From positions 62,001 through 126,000 of the forward strand of contig NZ_JAGGLB010000002.1 of NCBI RefSeq assembly GCF_017874215.1: a stretch of 64,000 nucleotides of DNA, written 5' to 3'. The translations under genes and the position numbers were made by a program. Shown one piece after another: positions 24,473 through 32,655 of the stretch. Numbering within the stretch: position 1 is the stretch's first letter; each line of letters begins with the position of its first letter. This stretch comes from Paenibacillus eucommiae (GTDB lineage: Bacteria; Bacillota; Bacilli; Paenibacillales; NBRC-103111). The notes beneath the pieces were generated by a model. The model worked only from the letters and a program-made list of their open reading frames with translations, was not told the origin of the DNA and did not search any database.

Positions 24473-25174
24473 TCAGTACTCCCTCCATTTTCGGAATAGC
24501 GTTGACCCCACAGAAGCAAGCTGGTACCCGCGGTGATACAACCCCTGCCAATCCTGGCCGCTTTCGCGGTGACGGAAAGGTACATCGATTTCTGCTATAC
24601 GGCAGCCTAGCCTGGCCACATCAATCGTAAGCCCGACCTCGAAGCCAAAGCCTCTAGCCAGCTTCCCCACTTGATCCAGCAGACTTGCCCTTATCGCCCT
24701 TTGTCCCGATAGCGGAGCAGACGGTTTGTAGCCACTGAGCCTGTAAATGCCCTTACTTGCCAATCTTTTGACGAACCCGAAGCCCGCGGGCTTCCAAGGA
24801 GCAGGCAGCTTCGCAATAACCATATCAGCATCCTGATTAAGAAGCGGGTTTAGCAGTAAAGGGGCATACCTGGCCGTATCCTGCAGATCGGCATCCAGAA
24901 ATATGAGAAACTCACCCTTAGCCTCTGCAATACCTGTGGATAAAGCTGCCCCCTTGCCTCGCCTTTTTGTGTGTCTGATTATCCTGTCAGCCCATGGCCA
25001 CGCTTCCTGGTAAGTTTGATCACCGCTTCCGTCGTCCACCACAATAATTTCATGCCGGGATATGCCTTCATGAGCAGGTATACAATGCTGCAGTGCTCTA
25101 AGGGTGTCGGATATTCTTAACTCCTCATTCCAGGCAGGTATAATGATCGTTACAAAAGGGGTCAAAGGGGTCAA
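24473..25174 (-). CDS. Family 2 glycosyltransferase
   Basis: 233 residues, start TTG with AAGGAGGCGG in front. The GT-A fold signature is FVTIIIPAWNEELRISDTL, IIVVDDGSGDQT, RGKGAALSTGIAEAKGE and LDADLQD (metal-binding DxD). The C-terminal part (SGQRAIRASLL, RGFGFEVGLTIDV) resembles dolichol/undecaprenyl-phosphate glycosyltransferases, but no membrane anchor follows. It probably uses a nucleotide sugar to glycosylate a lipid carrier and may work with the MraY-like protein encoded next to it. Confidence 0.78.
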   Translation of the reverse strand: MTPLTPFVTIIIPAWNEELRISDTLRALQHCIPAHEGISRHEIIVVDDGSGDQTYQEAWPWADRIIRHTKRRGKGAALSTGIAEAKGEFLIFLDADLQDTARYAPLLLNPLLNQDADMVIAKLPAPWKPAGFGFVKRLASKGIYRLSGYKPSAPLSGQRAIRASLLDQVGKLARGFGFEVGLTIDVARLGCRIAEIDVPFRHRESGQDWQGLYHRGYQLASVGSTLFRKWREY

Positions 25175-25197
25175 GCTTGCCGCCTCCTTATTGTCTT

Positions 25198-26235
25198 CTA
25201 CAAACGTGTCTTATAAAATAAATTCAAGCCTTTAATATCTATAAGCTTTGCCCCGATCTTCATTCGAACCAGCAGTGTGCTACCCATTCCTTTTCTGCCC
25301 TTTTCCAAAAAATCAATCATATGGGCATGTGCACCTACGGCCACAATCAGCTCACTGCGTTTCTCAAAAGCCATAAGCAGCGCAACATCCTCGCTTGTTC
25401 CCGGGCATGGCAGCAAATGCGCCTCAAGTCCCAGCTTGCTTATCCGATTCCATCCTGGTGCGTAGCCATCTTTATAAGCATGAACGACCAGCTCGCTGCC
25501 GCCAAGCAGCGCACTATCTGTTACACTATCCATATCCCCAATGATTAAATCTGGCTTATATCCAAGGTCTAATAAAGCATCGGCGCCTCCATCTACTGCA
25601 ATCAGAACCGGAGAGTAGTCGCAAATATAAGCTTTTGCCGCTGCCAAATCTCGTTTATAGCAGCCCCCCCTGGATACGACCAGTACGTGCCGGCCTTCCA
25701 TTTCCGTCCTTAATGGCAAGTTCGGAAACGGCTCAATAACGAAGCTCTTCTCCAGCTGTGCATGATACAAAGTATTTTCAATGAAGCTCTCCAGCATATA
25801 TCCGCTGCATAGCTGAGCAAGCTGAAATTGCGTTAGCCACTCTTTTTTGGAGAAAGCTTTCAAAGGTATTATGCTGCCTTCTGTTACAGCGATGTTCTCA
25901 TAAATACTTACCGTGGATTCATCCTGAAACAAAGCAAAGCAGCCCGGTTCCGCCTCCCAAATAGGTATATCATGCTGCAGCAGCAGCAGCGGACCTTGGG
26001 CAGGATAGCTTCCTGTCATCGTGGAGGCGCAGTTCAGGACCGCTTTCACTTCACGGTCAATTAGTTCCTGGGCGACAACCTCATCTAAATCCTGATGCTT
26101 CAGAACGACAATTTGATTCGGGGACAACTGGGTCAGCAGCTGTTTAGTAATGCTTCCTGTCCGCACGGTTCCTTTACAGAGCGGTGAAGACTTTGGCGAT
26201 ACGAGTGAGAAAGAAAAACCCTTCATAAAGGCCAC
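25198..26235 (-). CDS. SteA-like protein with thiamin-pyrophosphokinase-like domain
   Basis: 345 residues. The N-terminal half (about 20-185) is a mixed alpha/beta region (IVVLKHQDLDEVVAQELIDREV), and the C-terminal half begins HVLVVSRGG and has IAVDGGADALLDLGYKPDLIIGDMDSVTD, a pyrophosphokinase-like Asp cluster. One hydrophobic segment is weak. The layout corresponds to the putative cytokinetic ring protein SteA of actinobacteria and its Firmicute homologues. The start is uncertain: GTG at 26235 or ATG at 26226. It leads the leftward SteA-GT2-MraY-like set. Confidence 0.68.
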   Translation of the reverse strand: MAFMKGFSFSLVSPKSSPLCKGTVRTGSITKQLLTQLSPNQIVVLKHQDLDEVVAQELIDREVKAVLNCASTMTGSYPAQGPLLLLQHDIPIWEAEPGCFALFQDESTVSIYENIAVTEGSIIPLKAFSKKEWLTQFQLAQLCSGYMLESFIENTLYHAQLEKSFVIEPFPNLPLRTEMEGRHVLVVSRGGCYKRDLAAAKAYICDYSPVLIAVDGGADALLDLGYKPDLIIGDMDSVTDSALLGGSELVVHAYKDGYAPGWNRISKLGLEAHLLPCPGTSEDVALLMAFEKRSELIVAVGAHAHMIDFLEKGRKGMGSTLLVRMKIGAKLIDIKGLNLFYKTRL

Positions 26236-26288
26236 CCGCTTCCGGCTTTGATGCTTTATTTTGTCCCCTTCCTTATTATTCTATGTAT

Positions 26289-26322
26289 GAAAAAACCGAT
26301 TAGGATGAAAACCCAATCGGTG
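26289..26322 (-). terminator. Terminator after small acidic gene
   Basis: On the minus strand ACCGATTGGG pairs with CCTAATCGGT around TTTTCAT, followed by five T. It lies 15 bp after the stop of 26337-26519. Confidence 0.75.
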
Positions 26323-26336
26323 TTTGTTGCATGATT

Positions 26337-26519
26337 CTATTGCTCCTCCATAACTTCCCACTCAATTTGCAAATTTTTATCAACCCAGGTGCGGATATTA
26401 ACTTCAATGGCCCTCTCAATTTCCTCATCGCTTAAATCTCCTAGCTTTTGTTCTTTAATTTCAAGAATCTCCTCCTTAACGGTCTGTCCGCCAAAAGACA
26501 GCTGCACTTTGTATTTCAT
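26337..26519 (-). CDS. Small acidic hypothetical protein
   Basis: 60 residues from the ATG at 26519, which has GAGGTGATAG in front; the frame is open 12 codons further. Sequence begins MKYKVQLSFGGQTVKEEILE and ends acidic (WEVMEEQ). Two beta strands and one or two helices are likely. No family is recognised with confidence. It is separated from SteA by a terminator and is transcribed leftward on its own, divergent from the YqkK-like gene. Confidence 0.65.
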   Translation of the reverse strand: MKYKVQLSFGGQTVKEEILEIKEQKLGDLSDEEIERAIEVNIRTWVDKNLQIEWEVMEEQ

Positions 26520-26608
26520 GCCTATCACCTCAAACTTTCTCTTGTCAGATGTCATATATTAGTCTTACAATATAGAAGCAGGATACAATACTGAAGGAGG
26601 AACTACCC

Positions 26609-26890
26609 ATGTCCATGACCTCAGCCAAAAAGAAACGGAGCAAGCTGGCCCGAGAAGGCAAACGCAACCCTGAGCAGCAGCGCCTGACCTGGAACGGCCT
26701 GAACCCGGTAGCTAAGACAACGCCAACTCTTAAGGAAAGAGTGATCCGCGAAACGCGCAAGCATAAGCATAAATGGAATCCGAACCGAATTCACGGGGAC
26801 GATTCCATTTCTATTTTTACAGACTTTCGTGGATCTGAATATCGTCCTCTGCCAAGCTTAGCTGCAGTGCCTGCTTCTCTTCAGGCTTGA
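26609..26890 (+). CDS. YqkK-like small basic protein
   Basis: 93 residues with a strong GAAGGAGG before the ATG. The first 60 residues are basic (KKKRSKLAREGKRNPEQQRLTWNGLNPVAKTTPTLKER in pattern, with WNG and NPV as fixed points) and resemble the B. subtilis YqkK family of unknown function. The last 25 or so residues do not look like the family and their 74 bp are antisense to the next gene, so the real end may matter little for function. Classification by memory of the family pattern. Confidence 0.55.
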   Translation: MSMTSAKKKRSKLAREGKRNPEQQRLTWNGLNPVAKTTPTLKERVIRETRKHKHKWNPNRIHGDDSISIFTDFRGSEYRPLPSLAAVPASLQA

Positions 26891-27065
26891 AAGTGTACTT
26901 GCAGTCAACTCCGTTATACAGCAGTTTCCACTCCTTCACTGTTCCGTCATCTCCTGCCGTAATGCTTACAACATATAAGGAATCTGGCTCATCCTCGAAC
27001 TGAATACCTATATAAATGAGCAGCTCATCGCCGTTTCGCTCCACTTCATGATAATCAATAATCAC
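26817..27065 (-). CDS. Small acidic hypothetical protein
   Basis: 82 residues from a GTG at 27065 with GGAGGTGTCA in front. Acidic, with a beta-rich pattern (LLIYIGIQFEDEPDSLYVVSI). No family recognised. Its 3' end overlaps the YqkK-like gene on the opposite strand by 74 bp. Confidence 0.55.
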   Translation of the reverse strand: MIIDYHEVERNGDELLIYIGIQFEDEPDSLYVVSITAGDDGTVKEWKLLYNGVDCKYTFKPEEKQALQLSLAEDDIQIHESL

Positions 27066-27177
27066 TTCATTGACACCTCCTATTGAATAACGCGGACTTT
27101 ATTTATATAATATACTAATGCATGGTTGATAATAAAGATACGCTCATTCTAGCTTGTGCTTATGCTTCCAAAGAAAA

Positions 27178-27230
27178 CTTTCTTAGAGAAAGCCAAGCAG
27201 CGCTACGAGGAAAGCTTTCTTACAGAAAGC
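27178..27230 (+). promoter_or_regulatory. Repeated small hairpins in the leader of the 27247 gene
   Basis: CTTTCTTAGAGAAAG (27178-27192) and GCTTTCTTACAGAAAGC (27214-27230) are near-copies 37 bp apart, each able to form a hairpin. The second ends 4 bases before the AGGAGGA ribosome binding site, so it could affect translation start. No known element matches. Confidence 0.4.
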
Positions 27231-27246
27231 TCTAGGAGGAATTCAT

Positions 27247-27516
27247 ATGGCTTACGATCCGCAAGTTGTAGATGCCAAGATTGTTAGTGACAACAAGAAA
27301 AACGGTTTATTCGAGGTAGTGGTCTCCTTGAAAGATCGCAATCAGTGTCGTCTGATTTTTGAAAGAGATCCGCAAACAGGTGTTGGTGCTGTCACAAATA
27401 TCAATAGATTAATGAAGGAGCCTTGCCCTATTTGCCGAAAGGATTACCTTTGCGACTGTCTGGACAGCTACATGGAAGGAATTGCTGATCAATCCTTGAA
27501 GTTCATCAAGCCCTAG
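27247..27516 (+). CDS. Hypothetical protein with Cys-rich CPICxxxxxCxC motif
   Basis: 89 residues with TAGGAGGAATT before the ATG. The C-terminal third has CPICRKDYLCDCLDSY (about 60-75), four cysteines spaced as in a small metal-binding or disulphide site. The first half looks like a beta-sheet domain (DAKIVSDNKKNGLFEVVVSL). No family recognised. It stands alone between two terminators, after the hairpin-rich leader. Confidence 0.7.
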   Translation: MAYDPQVVDAKIVSDNKKNGLFEVVVSLKDRNQCRLIFERDPQTGVGAVTNINRLMKEPCPICRKDYLCDCLDSYMEGIADQSLKFIKP

Positions 27517-27537
27517 GTACAAGCTTCTTCATCCGAG

Positions 27538-27569
27538 CCTTCCCATATTTATATGGGGAGGTTTTTTTT
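27538..27569 (+). terminator. Intrinsic terminator
   Basis: CCTTCCCATAT and TATGGGGAGG form a stem (one wobble) with loop TTA, followed by eight T. Confidence 0.9.
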
Positions 27570-27617
27570 GGCCAAATGCAGGAACCCCCTTTGACTGTTC
27601 AAATGTATGGACAGATC

Positions 27618-27646
27618 TTTAGTTCGGAGGAGCTTTGTATTATAAT
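27618..27646 (+). promoter_or_regulatory. Candidate SigA promoter of the Gmk-like gene
   Basis: TTTAGT (27618-27623) and a perfect TATAAT (27641-27646) are 17 bp apart. The -35 is weak. The start point would lie just before or within the palindrome at 27656-27667. Confidence 0.5.
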
Positions 27647-27653
27647 AGATGTA

Positions 27654-27670
27654 TAGCAAGCGCTTGCAAA
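27654..27670. promoter_or_regulatory. LacI/CcpA-type palindromic operator
   Basis: GCAAGCGCTTGC (27656-27667) is a perfect 12-bp palindrome within TAGCAAGCGCTTGCAA, the shape of catabolite-responsive elements and other LacI-family operators. It sits just downstream of the TATAAT, where a bound repressor would block transcription. Confidence 0.6.
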
Positions 27671-27753
27671 TTATTTTGAATACTTACCACTTCGATTATC
27701 CAGGTTCTTATCCAGATGCTTAAGCAGATACTTAACCAGAGGAGGAATTCAGT

Positions 27754-28332
27754 ATGGACGGTTCAATGGAAGCAGGGGTAGTCTTCGTGTTTACAGGCAC
27801 TAGCGGCTCTGGGCGCAAGACAATTGCTCAGCAAATTTCCAAGGAATTAGGTATCACTTCCATAGTTTCCTACACCACAAGAGCCCCAAGACCGCAAGAA
27901 ACTGATGGCAGCGATTATCATTTTATAGCAAGAAGTGATTTTATCGAAGCTGATATACGTGGTGAATTTTTTCAAACAGCCGAGATTGACGGAAATTTTT
28001 ATGGCCTCAAACGTGAAGATATAAATGCTGCTTTAAGACAGCACGGGCATGTTTATGTTGTTGTAAACCGCTATGCGGCCAACAAATTCAAGTATGAATT
28101 CAGGGATCGGGCGGTGCGTTTATTCATTTATGCTAATAAACAAACGATCCAGGAACGGCTCGAAGCACGAAAGGTCCCCGGCCATATCATTAGCGATTAC
28201 ATGAATCATTACATCGAGGAAGTTTCTTATCGCAAAGATTGCGAGCATGTTTTCGAAAACCTCGATTTGCAACATACGATCGATCAAGTCAAGCAGACGA
28301 TACTTGCTTACATACCTGCGCCAACAAGCTAA
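27754..28332 (+). CDS. Guanylate-kinase-like protein with altered P-loop
   Basis: 192 residues. The P-loop is GTSGSGRKT (residues 15-23), followed by VSYTTRAPRPQETDGSDYHF (about 38-57), the GMP-binding pattern of guanylate kinases (S-YTTR-PR-E-G-DYHF). In usual Gmk the P-loop is GPSGVGKGT; here the canonical Lys is Arg21 and Lys22 follows. The later lid motif is shortened (RLEARKV). It is 192 residues against about 205 for Gmk. The protein may be a paralogue with changed ATP handling. A single gene, with an operator-like palindrome in its promoter and a terminator after it. GGAGGAATTC precedes the ATG. Confidence 0.75.
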   Translation: MDGSMEAGVVFVFTGTSGSGRKTIAQQISKELGITSIVSYTTRAPRPQETDGSDYHFIARSDFIEADIRGEFFQTAEIDGNFYGLKREDINAALRQHGHVYVVVNRYAANKFKYEFRDRAVRLFIYANKQTIQERLEARKVPGHIISDYMNHYIEEVSYRKDCEHVFENLDLQHTIDQVKQTILAYIPAPTS

Positions 28333-28342
28333 GTGCACTTTC

Positions 28343-28381
28343 AAAGAACTATCGGGGCTTTATCCTGATGGTTCTTTTTTA
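28343..28381 (+). terminator. Terminator of the Gmk-like gene
   Basis: AAAGAACTATC pairs with GATGGTTCTTT (one mismatch) around a 13-base loop, followed by six T. Confidence 0.75.
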
Positions 28382-28407
28382 TTTGGGTTAGTTGTTTTTT
28401 ACTAAAC

Positions 28408-28430
28408 TTAACGATGTTTTTCATCGTTAA
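28408..28430. repeat. Small palindrome CGATG/CATCG, copy 1
   Basis: TTAACGATG and CATCGTTAA are separated by TTTTT. First of seven such hairpins in the window (28408, 28453, 48888, 59058, 59106, 59174, 59223). Confidence 0.9.
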
Positions 28431-28452
28431 AGTAACGATACGCAGACGACCT

Positions 28453-28795
28453 GGTACTTTTAGCGATGAAAAACATCGTTAAAGTACCTGGAGGGCCGCT
28501 TGGGCAGACTCTTCATCTCCAGCGCATGCGCCAGTTAGAAAAATCTCCTCCCATTCAAGAGAAAACCCTTGCTGGCTGTCCGTTTGAGCTTGGTGTTCGT
28601 GGGAGTGTAGCTAATAGAGGTAAGGGGTATGGGAGGAAGAGCGGTAGCGTCCGCATTTAAAGATTTGTTCCAACCCCTACATCCATTCCATTCAAGGGAA
28701 CAAATCTTTAACAGCGGCTGGAGCCCATACCCCTTACCTCTCTCAAGCACTAGCGTCACGAACACGCTCCTCAAGGGAAGCCAAAGGCATCTTTC
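28453..28795 (-). repeat. Palindromic intergenic repeat element, copy A
   Basis: Full-length copy in reverse orientation. Read on the minus strand it starts near 28795, has a long hairpin (28593-28765) whose middle arms are GAGGTAAGGGGTATGGG and the exact complement (28617-28633 with 28724-28740) and whose inner arms are TTAAAGATTTGTTCC and GGAACAAATCTTTAA (28657-28671, 28697-28711), then a conserved tail (CTCAAACGGACAGCCAGCA at about 28570-28590), and a terminal CGATG/CATCG hairpin (28453-28488, arms GGTACTTT and AAAGTACC). It fills the space between the Gmk-like terminator and ddl. No coding potential is claimed. Confidence 0.9.
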
Positions 28796-28908
28796 TCAAG
28801 ATATCTTCATGCATTCTTAACTATTTTTTAAGCTTTTATTTCGTTCTTCTTTAAGATTTGGCTTTATATTAATCAAACAAGCTATTTCATATACGAGGAG
28901 AGACATAA

Positions 28909-29994
28909 ATGAAAACAAATCTGTACGTCTTGTATGGAGGAAAATCTGCTGAACACGAAGTGTCACTGCTAACTGCACTGACCGTTATTAATATGACCGA
29001 CAAAACGAAATACCAGGTTTATCCGATTTATGTAAATCCCCGCGGCGTCTGGGGAAGCATTGGCAAAGTGGAGCATCCGCTTGCCAGCACTGAGGACTTG
29101 AGATGCGACCTTGCCGATTGCAGCGTTGCAGCATCCATAGGAGAAGTTCTAACGCGTTTTTTCCGTCCGGACGAGACCAACATCGTATTCCCGGTCATTC
29201 ACGGCACACACGGTGAGGACGGCACGCTGCAAGGGATGCTGGAGATGCTGAATGTGCCTTATGTAGGAAACGGAGTCCTCTCCTCTGCCGTCGGCATGGA
29301 TAAGGTCATGATGCGCGACCTCTTTGCAGCCACAGAGATTCCACAGATGGACTATATCTCCTTTATACGTCATGAATGGGATGAGGATGCCCAGGCGATC
29401 CTTAACCGCATCGAACAGACTATCGGATACCCTTGCTACGTGAAACCGGCTAACTTAGGCTCAAGCGTGGGTATTAACCGCTGCACCGACCCCATAACTC
29501 TAGATGAAGCGATCAAAGAAGCTTTTCAATATGATCGTAAGTTGCTTGTAGAAAAAGAAATAACAGGCCGGGAAATCCAGCTTGCCGTTATCGGGAATGA
29601 TCACCCCATTATTTCTGTAGCAGGTGAGTTTATCCGGGATCCGGGATTTTTCGATTATGCCAAAAAATACAAGAACGGTATGCTCGTACAACGTATTCCT
29701 GCTGATATTTCTTCAAACGTGTATGCCGAGATGAGTAAAATTACCCGAATCGCTTACCGCACCCTGGATGGCAGTGGGCTGATGCGTGTTGATTTCTTCG
29801 TCACAGATAACGAGGAAATTTATTTAGGAGAAGTCAACACACTTCCGGGATTTACTAAAATCAGTATGTTTCCTACGCTTTGGGAACAAACCGATGGTAC
29901 TACCTATCAGCAATTAATTGAAAGGTTGATAGATTACGCCTTGAAGCGCCACAAGCAAAAGCAAAGCATTACCTACGGGAGGGACCAGGCATGA
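28909..29994 (+). CDS. ddl: D-alanine--D-alanine ligase
   Basis: 361 residues, ATP-grasp fold. N-terminal LYVLYGGKSAEHEVSLLTAL, then FPVIHGTHGEDGTLQGMLEMLNVPYVG, PCYVKPANLGSSVGI and the C-terminal VNTLPGFTKISMFP are the family's conserved blocks. It makes D-Ala-D-Ala for peptidoglycan in the cytoplasm. In the position that decides dipeptide against depsipeptide formation the sequence keeps a Tyr-containing loop (FFDYAKKYKNGM), consistent with an ordinary D-Ala ligase rather than a vancomycin-type D-Ala-D-Lac ligase. CGAGGAG precedes the ATG. First gene of ddl-murF-alr. Confidence 0.93.
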   Translation: MKTNLYVLYGGKSAEHEVSLLTALTVINMTDKTKYQVYPIYVNPRGVWGSIGKVEHPLASTEDLRCDLADCSVAASIGEVLTRFFRPDETNIVFPVIHGTHGEDGTLQGMLEMLNVPYVGNGVLSSAVGMDKVMMRDLFAATEIPQMDYISFIRHEWDEDAQAILNRIEQTIGYPCYVKPANLGSSVGINRCTDPITLDEAIKEAFQYDRKLLVEKEITGREIQLAVIGNDHPIISVAGEFIRDPGFFDYAKKYKNGMLVQRIPADISSNVYAEMSKITRIAYRTLDGSGLMRVDFFVTDNEEIYLGEVNTLPGFTKISMFPTLWEQTDGTTYQQLIERLIDYALKRHKQKQSITYGRDQA

Positions 29995-31388
29995 TTACAC
30001 GAACCTTGGGAGAAATATCTGTAATGATTGGGGCCACAGACCTGTCTGACAAGCATGCCACAATAAAGATTGAAGGGGTTTCCATCGATTCCCGCAGCGT
30101 TAAGCTGCATAATCTATATATACCAATCAAAGGTGAACGCTTTAATGGTCATGAGTTTTGCCAGGCTGCGGCGGCTAATGGTGCGGTTGCTGCACTGTGG
30201 AATAAGAGCGAACCAAATCCTCCTCAGGATATGCCACTGCTTTTCGTAGACGATACGCTAGCAGCCATTCAGCGATTAGCCCAAGCTTATCGCAGTCAAT
30301 TGGACGTAAAAGTTATAGGTATTACAGGCAGCAACGGCAAAACATCGGTGAAGGACATATTGGCCGGACTGCTCGCAACTACCTTCAAAACACAAAAAAC
30401 AAGCGGCAATTTAAACAACCATCTGGGTGTTCCCCTCACCCTGCTGCGTCTGCAAGAAGACACTGAAATGGCGGTTGTAGAAATGGGGATGTCAGGTTTA
30501 GGTGAAATTAACCAATTAGCAGCAATATCGCAGTTGGATGCTGCCATTATTACTAGTGTCAGTGAGGTTCATTTAGGGGATTTGCATTCGAGGGAACGCA
30601 TAGCGGAAGCCAAGCTGGAAATCATTCACGGCTTAAAATCAAATGGGCTGCTCATCTATAATGGCGACAATCCCATCTTTATGGAGCAATTTAATAAGCA
30701 GTCTCCGGTGTGCAGGTCTCTATCCTTTGGATACTCGCCAGCCCATGCTCTCCATCCTCTGACCTCGTTTATGAATGAGAATGGCATTTTTTTCAGTATT
30801 TCGGATGCGGATTGTCCTGAACTGTTTTTGCCTATGTTAGGTAAACATCAAATGATCAATGCGCTTAGCGCCATAGCTGCTGCCCGTCATTTCGGAATTT
30901 CTTATGAGCAAATCAAACAAGGATTGTTACAGGTGGAAGCCACTGGTATGCGCTGTGAGCTTGTGTCAATCGGTAACTGTACCGTGATCAATGACGCATA
31001 CAAGTCAAATCCTACAAGTCTGCGTGCGGCCTTGGAGGCCTTGTATGCTTGGAAAGGGAAAGGCAGCAAGCGAAAAATTGCTGTTATAGGGGACATGGTC
31101 GAATTGGGCCAAGAGGCTGAAGACCTCCATAAAGAGATTGGGGAAGAATTGGATGCAACCCAGCTTGATGCTGTTTTTACTATAGGCTCTATGGCCAAGC
31201 ATATCGCCCTATCCGCCATGAGTAAATTCCCTTATGGAAAAGTCACTACCTGCATGGATAAGCAGGAAGTCATAGATCAATTAAAGCAAATCATTCAGGA
31301 GGATTGCATCATTTTGATTAAAGGCTCCAGAGGCCTGAGGCTGGAAGACATCATCACGGCGCTGCAAAAAGAGGTGGCTTTCATATGA
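29991..31388 (+). CDS. murF: UDP-MurNAc-tripeptide:D-alanyl-D-alanine ligase
   Basis: 465 residues. The Mur-ligase P-loop is GITGSNGKTSVKDI (about 110-125), followed by NNHLGVPLTLLRL and EMGMSGLGEI, and later DAYKSNPTSLRAALEAL and VIGDMVELG. It adds D-Ala-D-Ala to UDP-MurNAc-tripeptide. The ATG overlaps the ddl stop by 4 bp (ATGA), so the enzyme that makes the dipeptide and the one that uses it are coupled. Confidence 0.94.
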   Translation: MITRTLGEISVMIGATDLSDKHATIKIEGVSIDSRSVKLHNLYIPIKGERFNGHEFCQAAAANGAVAALWNKSEPNPPQDMPLLFVDDTLAAIQRLAQAYRSQLDVKVIGITGSNGKTSVKDILAGLLATTFKTQKTSGNLNNHLGVPLTLLRLQEDTEMAVVEMGMSGLGEINQLAAISQLDAAIITSVSEVHLGDLHSRERIAEAKLEIIHGLKSNGLLIYNGDNPIFMEQFNKQSPVCRSLSFGYSPAHALHPLTSFMNENGIFFSISDADCPELFLPMLGKHQMINALSAIAAARHFGISYEQIKQGLLQVEATGMRCELVSIGNCTVINDAYKSNPTSLRAALEALYAWKGKGSKRKIAVIGDMVELGQEAEDLHKEIGEELDATQLDAVFTIGSMAKHIALSAMSKFPYGKVTTCMDKQEVIDQLKQIIQEDCIILIKGSRGLRLEDIITALQKEVAFI

Positions 31389-32641
31389 ATAAGAGTATGA
31401 ACAATGATCAGAACTATTCACAAAAGCTATTTGAACCACTTACACCACTCATACCAAATGCATCAAATGTATCACATGCATCGTATACATCAAATAAATC
31501 ATATTTACCAAGAACATGGGCTGAAGTTCATTTGGATCGAATCGAACATAATATTAGGGAAATTCGCAAGCGCCTCCCAGTCTCATGCTCGTTTATGGCT
31601 GCCGTCAAAGCTAACGCATACGGGCATGGGGATGTGCAGGTCGCAAGAGCAGCTCGAAATGCTGGTGCTGATGCATTGGCTGTAGGAACAATTCACGAGG
31701 CGCTTCATCTGCGAAAAAATGACATAATGCTGCCCATTCTGGTGCTCTCGGCAACTCCACCTGAAGAAGCCGATGCTGCCGCAAAGCATCATATTTCCTT
31801 AACCGTATTTCAAGCATCTTGTTTAGATAAGATGTTGAAGTACAAATCTTCCCCGGAACCGCTTCGTATTCATATCAAAATGGATACGGGCATGGGCCGG
31901 ATCGGAATTCGCGAAAAAGCTGAGCTTGAAGCTATGATACCTTTATTACAAAATGATGCTATTATCGTTGAAGGCATATACACTCATTTCGCAACAGCAA
32001 ATCAAGCCGATTCGGCCTACTATGAAGAACAAAGAAATCGGTTTAACGAAATGCAGCAATGGATGAGCGATGCTGGCTTCAGCAATTTGATCGTGCATTG
32101 CGCGAACAGTGCGGCAGCACTCCAATATCCACAGAATACCATGGATATGGCCAGAGTCGGAGCAGCGATCTACGGGATTCATACATGTGATGAGGATGTA
32201 AAGCGCACAATGCCTAACTTCTTACAACCCACCTTATCCTTGCATACTGAAATTATCCATGTTAAACAAATGAAGCCGGGCAGTGCTATCAGCTATGATT
32301 CAACTTATTGGACAACCGGTGATGAGTGGATTGCGACTGTCCCGCTTGGATATGCAGATGGCTGCTTCCGTGGTTTTCAAGGCTCTTATCTACTCGTAGA
32401 CGGACATGAAGCCCCTATCACTGGTAAAATCTGTATGGATCAGCTCATGATCAGACTTCCCCGCTATTACCCTCTTGGCACCAAGGTGACATGGATCGGC
32501 AGACAGCGGGATAAAGAAATTACTCTTGATGATTTAGCCTCACATATCGGCAGCATTCCCCAGCAAATTCTTTCATTAATTACTGATCGTGTGCCTAGAG
32601 TATACACTTATAACGATGAGTCAGAGAGAACCTTGAATTAA
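31385..32641 (+). CDS. alr: Alanine racemase with N-terminal extension
   Basis: 418 residues. The PLP lysine is in AVKANAYGHG (about residue 80), and the second catalytic base is the Tyr of GSAISYDSTY (about 290), with MARVGAAIYGI and VPLGYADGCFRG as further conserved blocks. It converts L-Ala to D-Ala for Ddl. The ordinary family start would be near RTWAEVHLDRIEHN, so about 44 extra residues precede it. This extension is rich in Asn, Ser, Tyr and His and is encoded by degenerate 9-bp-like repeats (31455-31500). The ATG overlaps the murF stop by 4 bp. Confidence 0.92.
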   Translation: MNKSMNNDQNYSQKLFEPLTPLIPNASNVSHASYTSNKSYLPRTWAEVHLDRIEHNIREIRKRLPVSCSFMAAVKANAYGHGDVQVARAARNAGADALAVGTIHEALHLRKNDIMLPILVLSATPPEEADAAAKHHISLTVFQASCLDKMLKYKSSPEPLRIHIKMDTGMGRIGIREKAELEAMIPLLQNDAIIVEGIYTHFATANQADSAYYEEQRNRFNEMQQWMSDAGFSNLIVHCANSAAALQYPQNTMDMARVGAAIYGIHTCDEDVKRTMPNFLQPTLSLHTEIIHVKQMKPGSAISYDSTYWTTGDEWIATVPLGYADGCFRGFQGSYLLVDGHEAPITGKICMDQLMIRLPRYYPLGTKVTWIGRQRDKEITLDDLASHIGSIPQQILSLITDRVPRVYTYNDESERTLN

Positions 32642-32655
32642 AGGTTCTCTTTTTG
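32625..32655. terminator. Terminator shared by convergent genes, overlapping both stops
   Basis: AGAGAACCTT (32625-32634) pairs exactly with AAGGTTCTCT (32641-32650) around GAATTA and is followed by TTTTT on the plus strand. The alr stop and the stop of the opposing small gene are both inside the hairpin. Confidence 0.88.

Noticed and set aside
28466..28820. Open frames in both directions inside repeat copies A, B, C
   Set aside because: They follow from the palindromic arms; no ribosome binding site, and changes between copies keep base pairing rather than codons.
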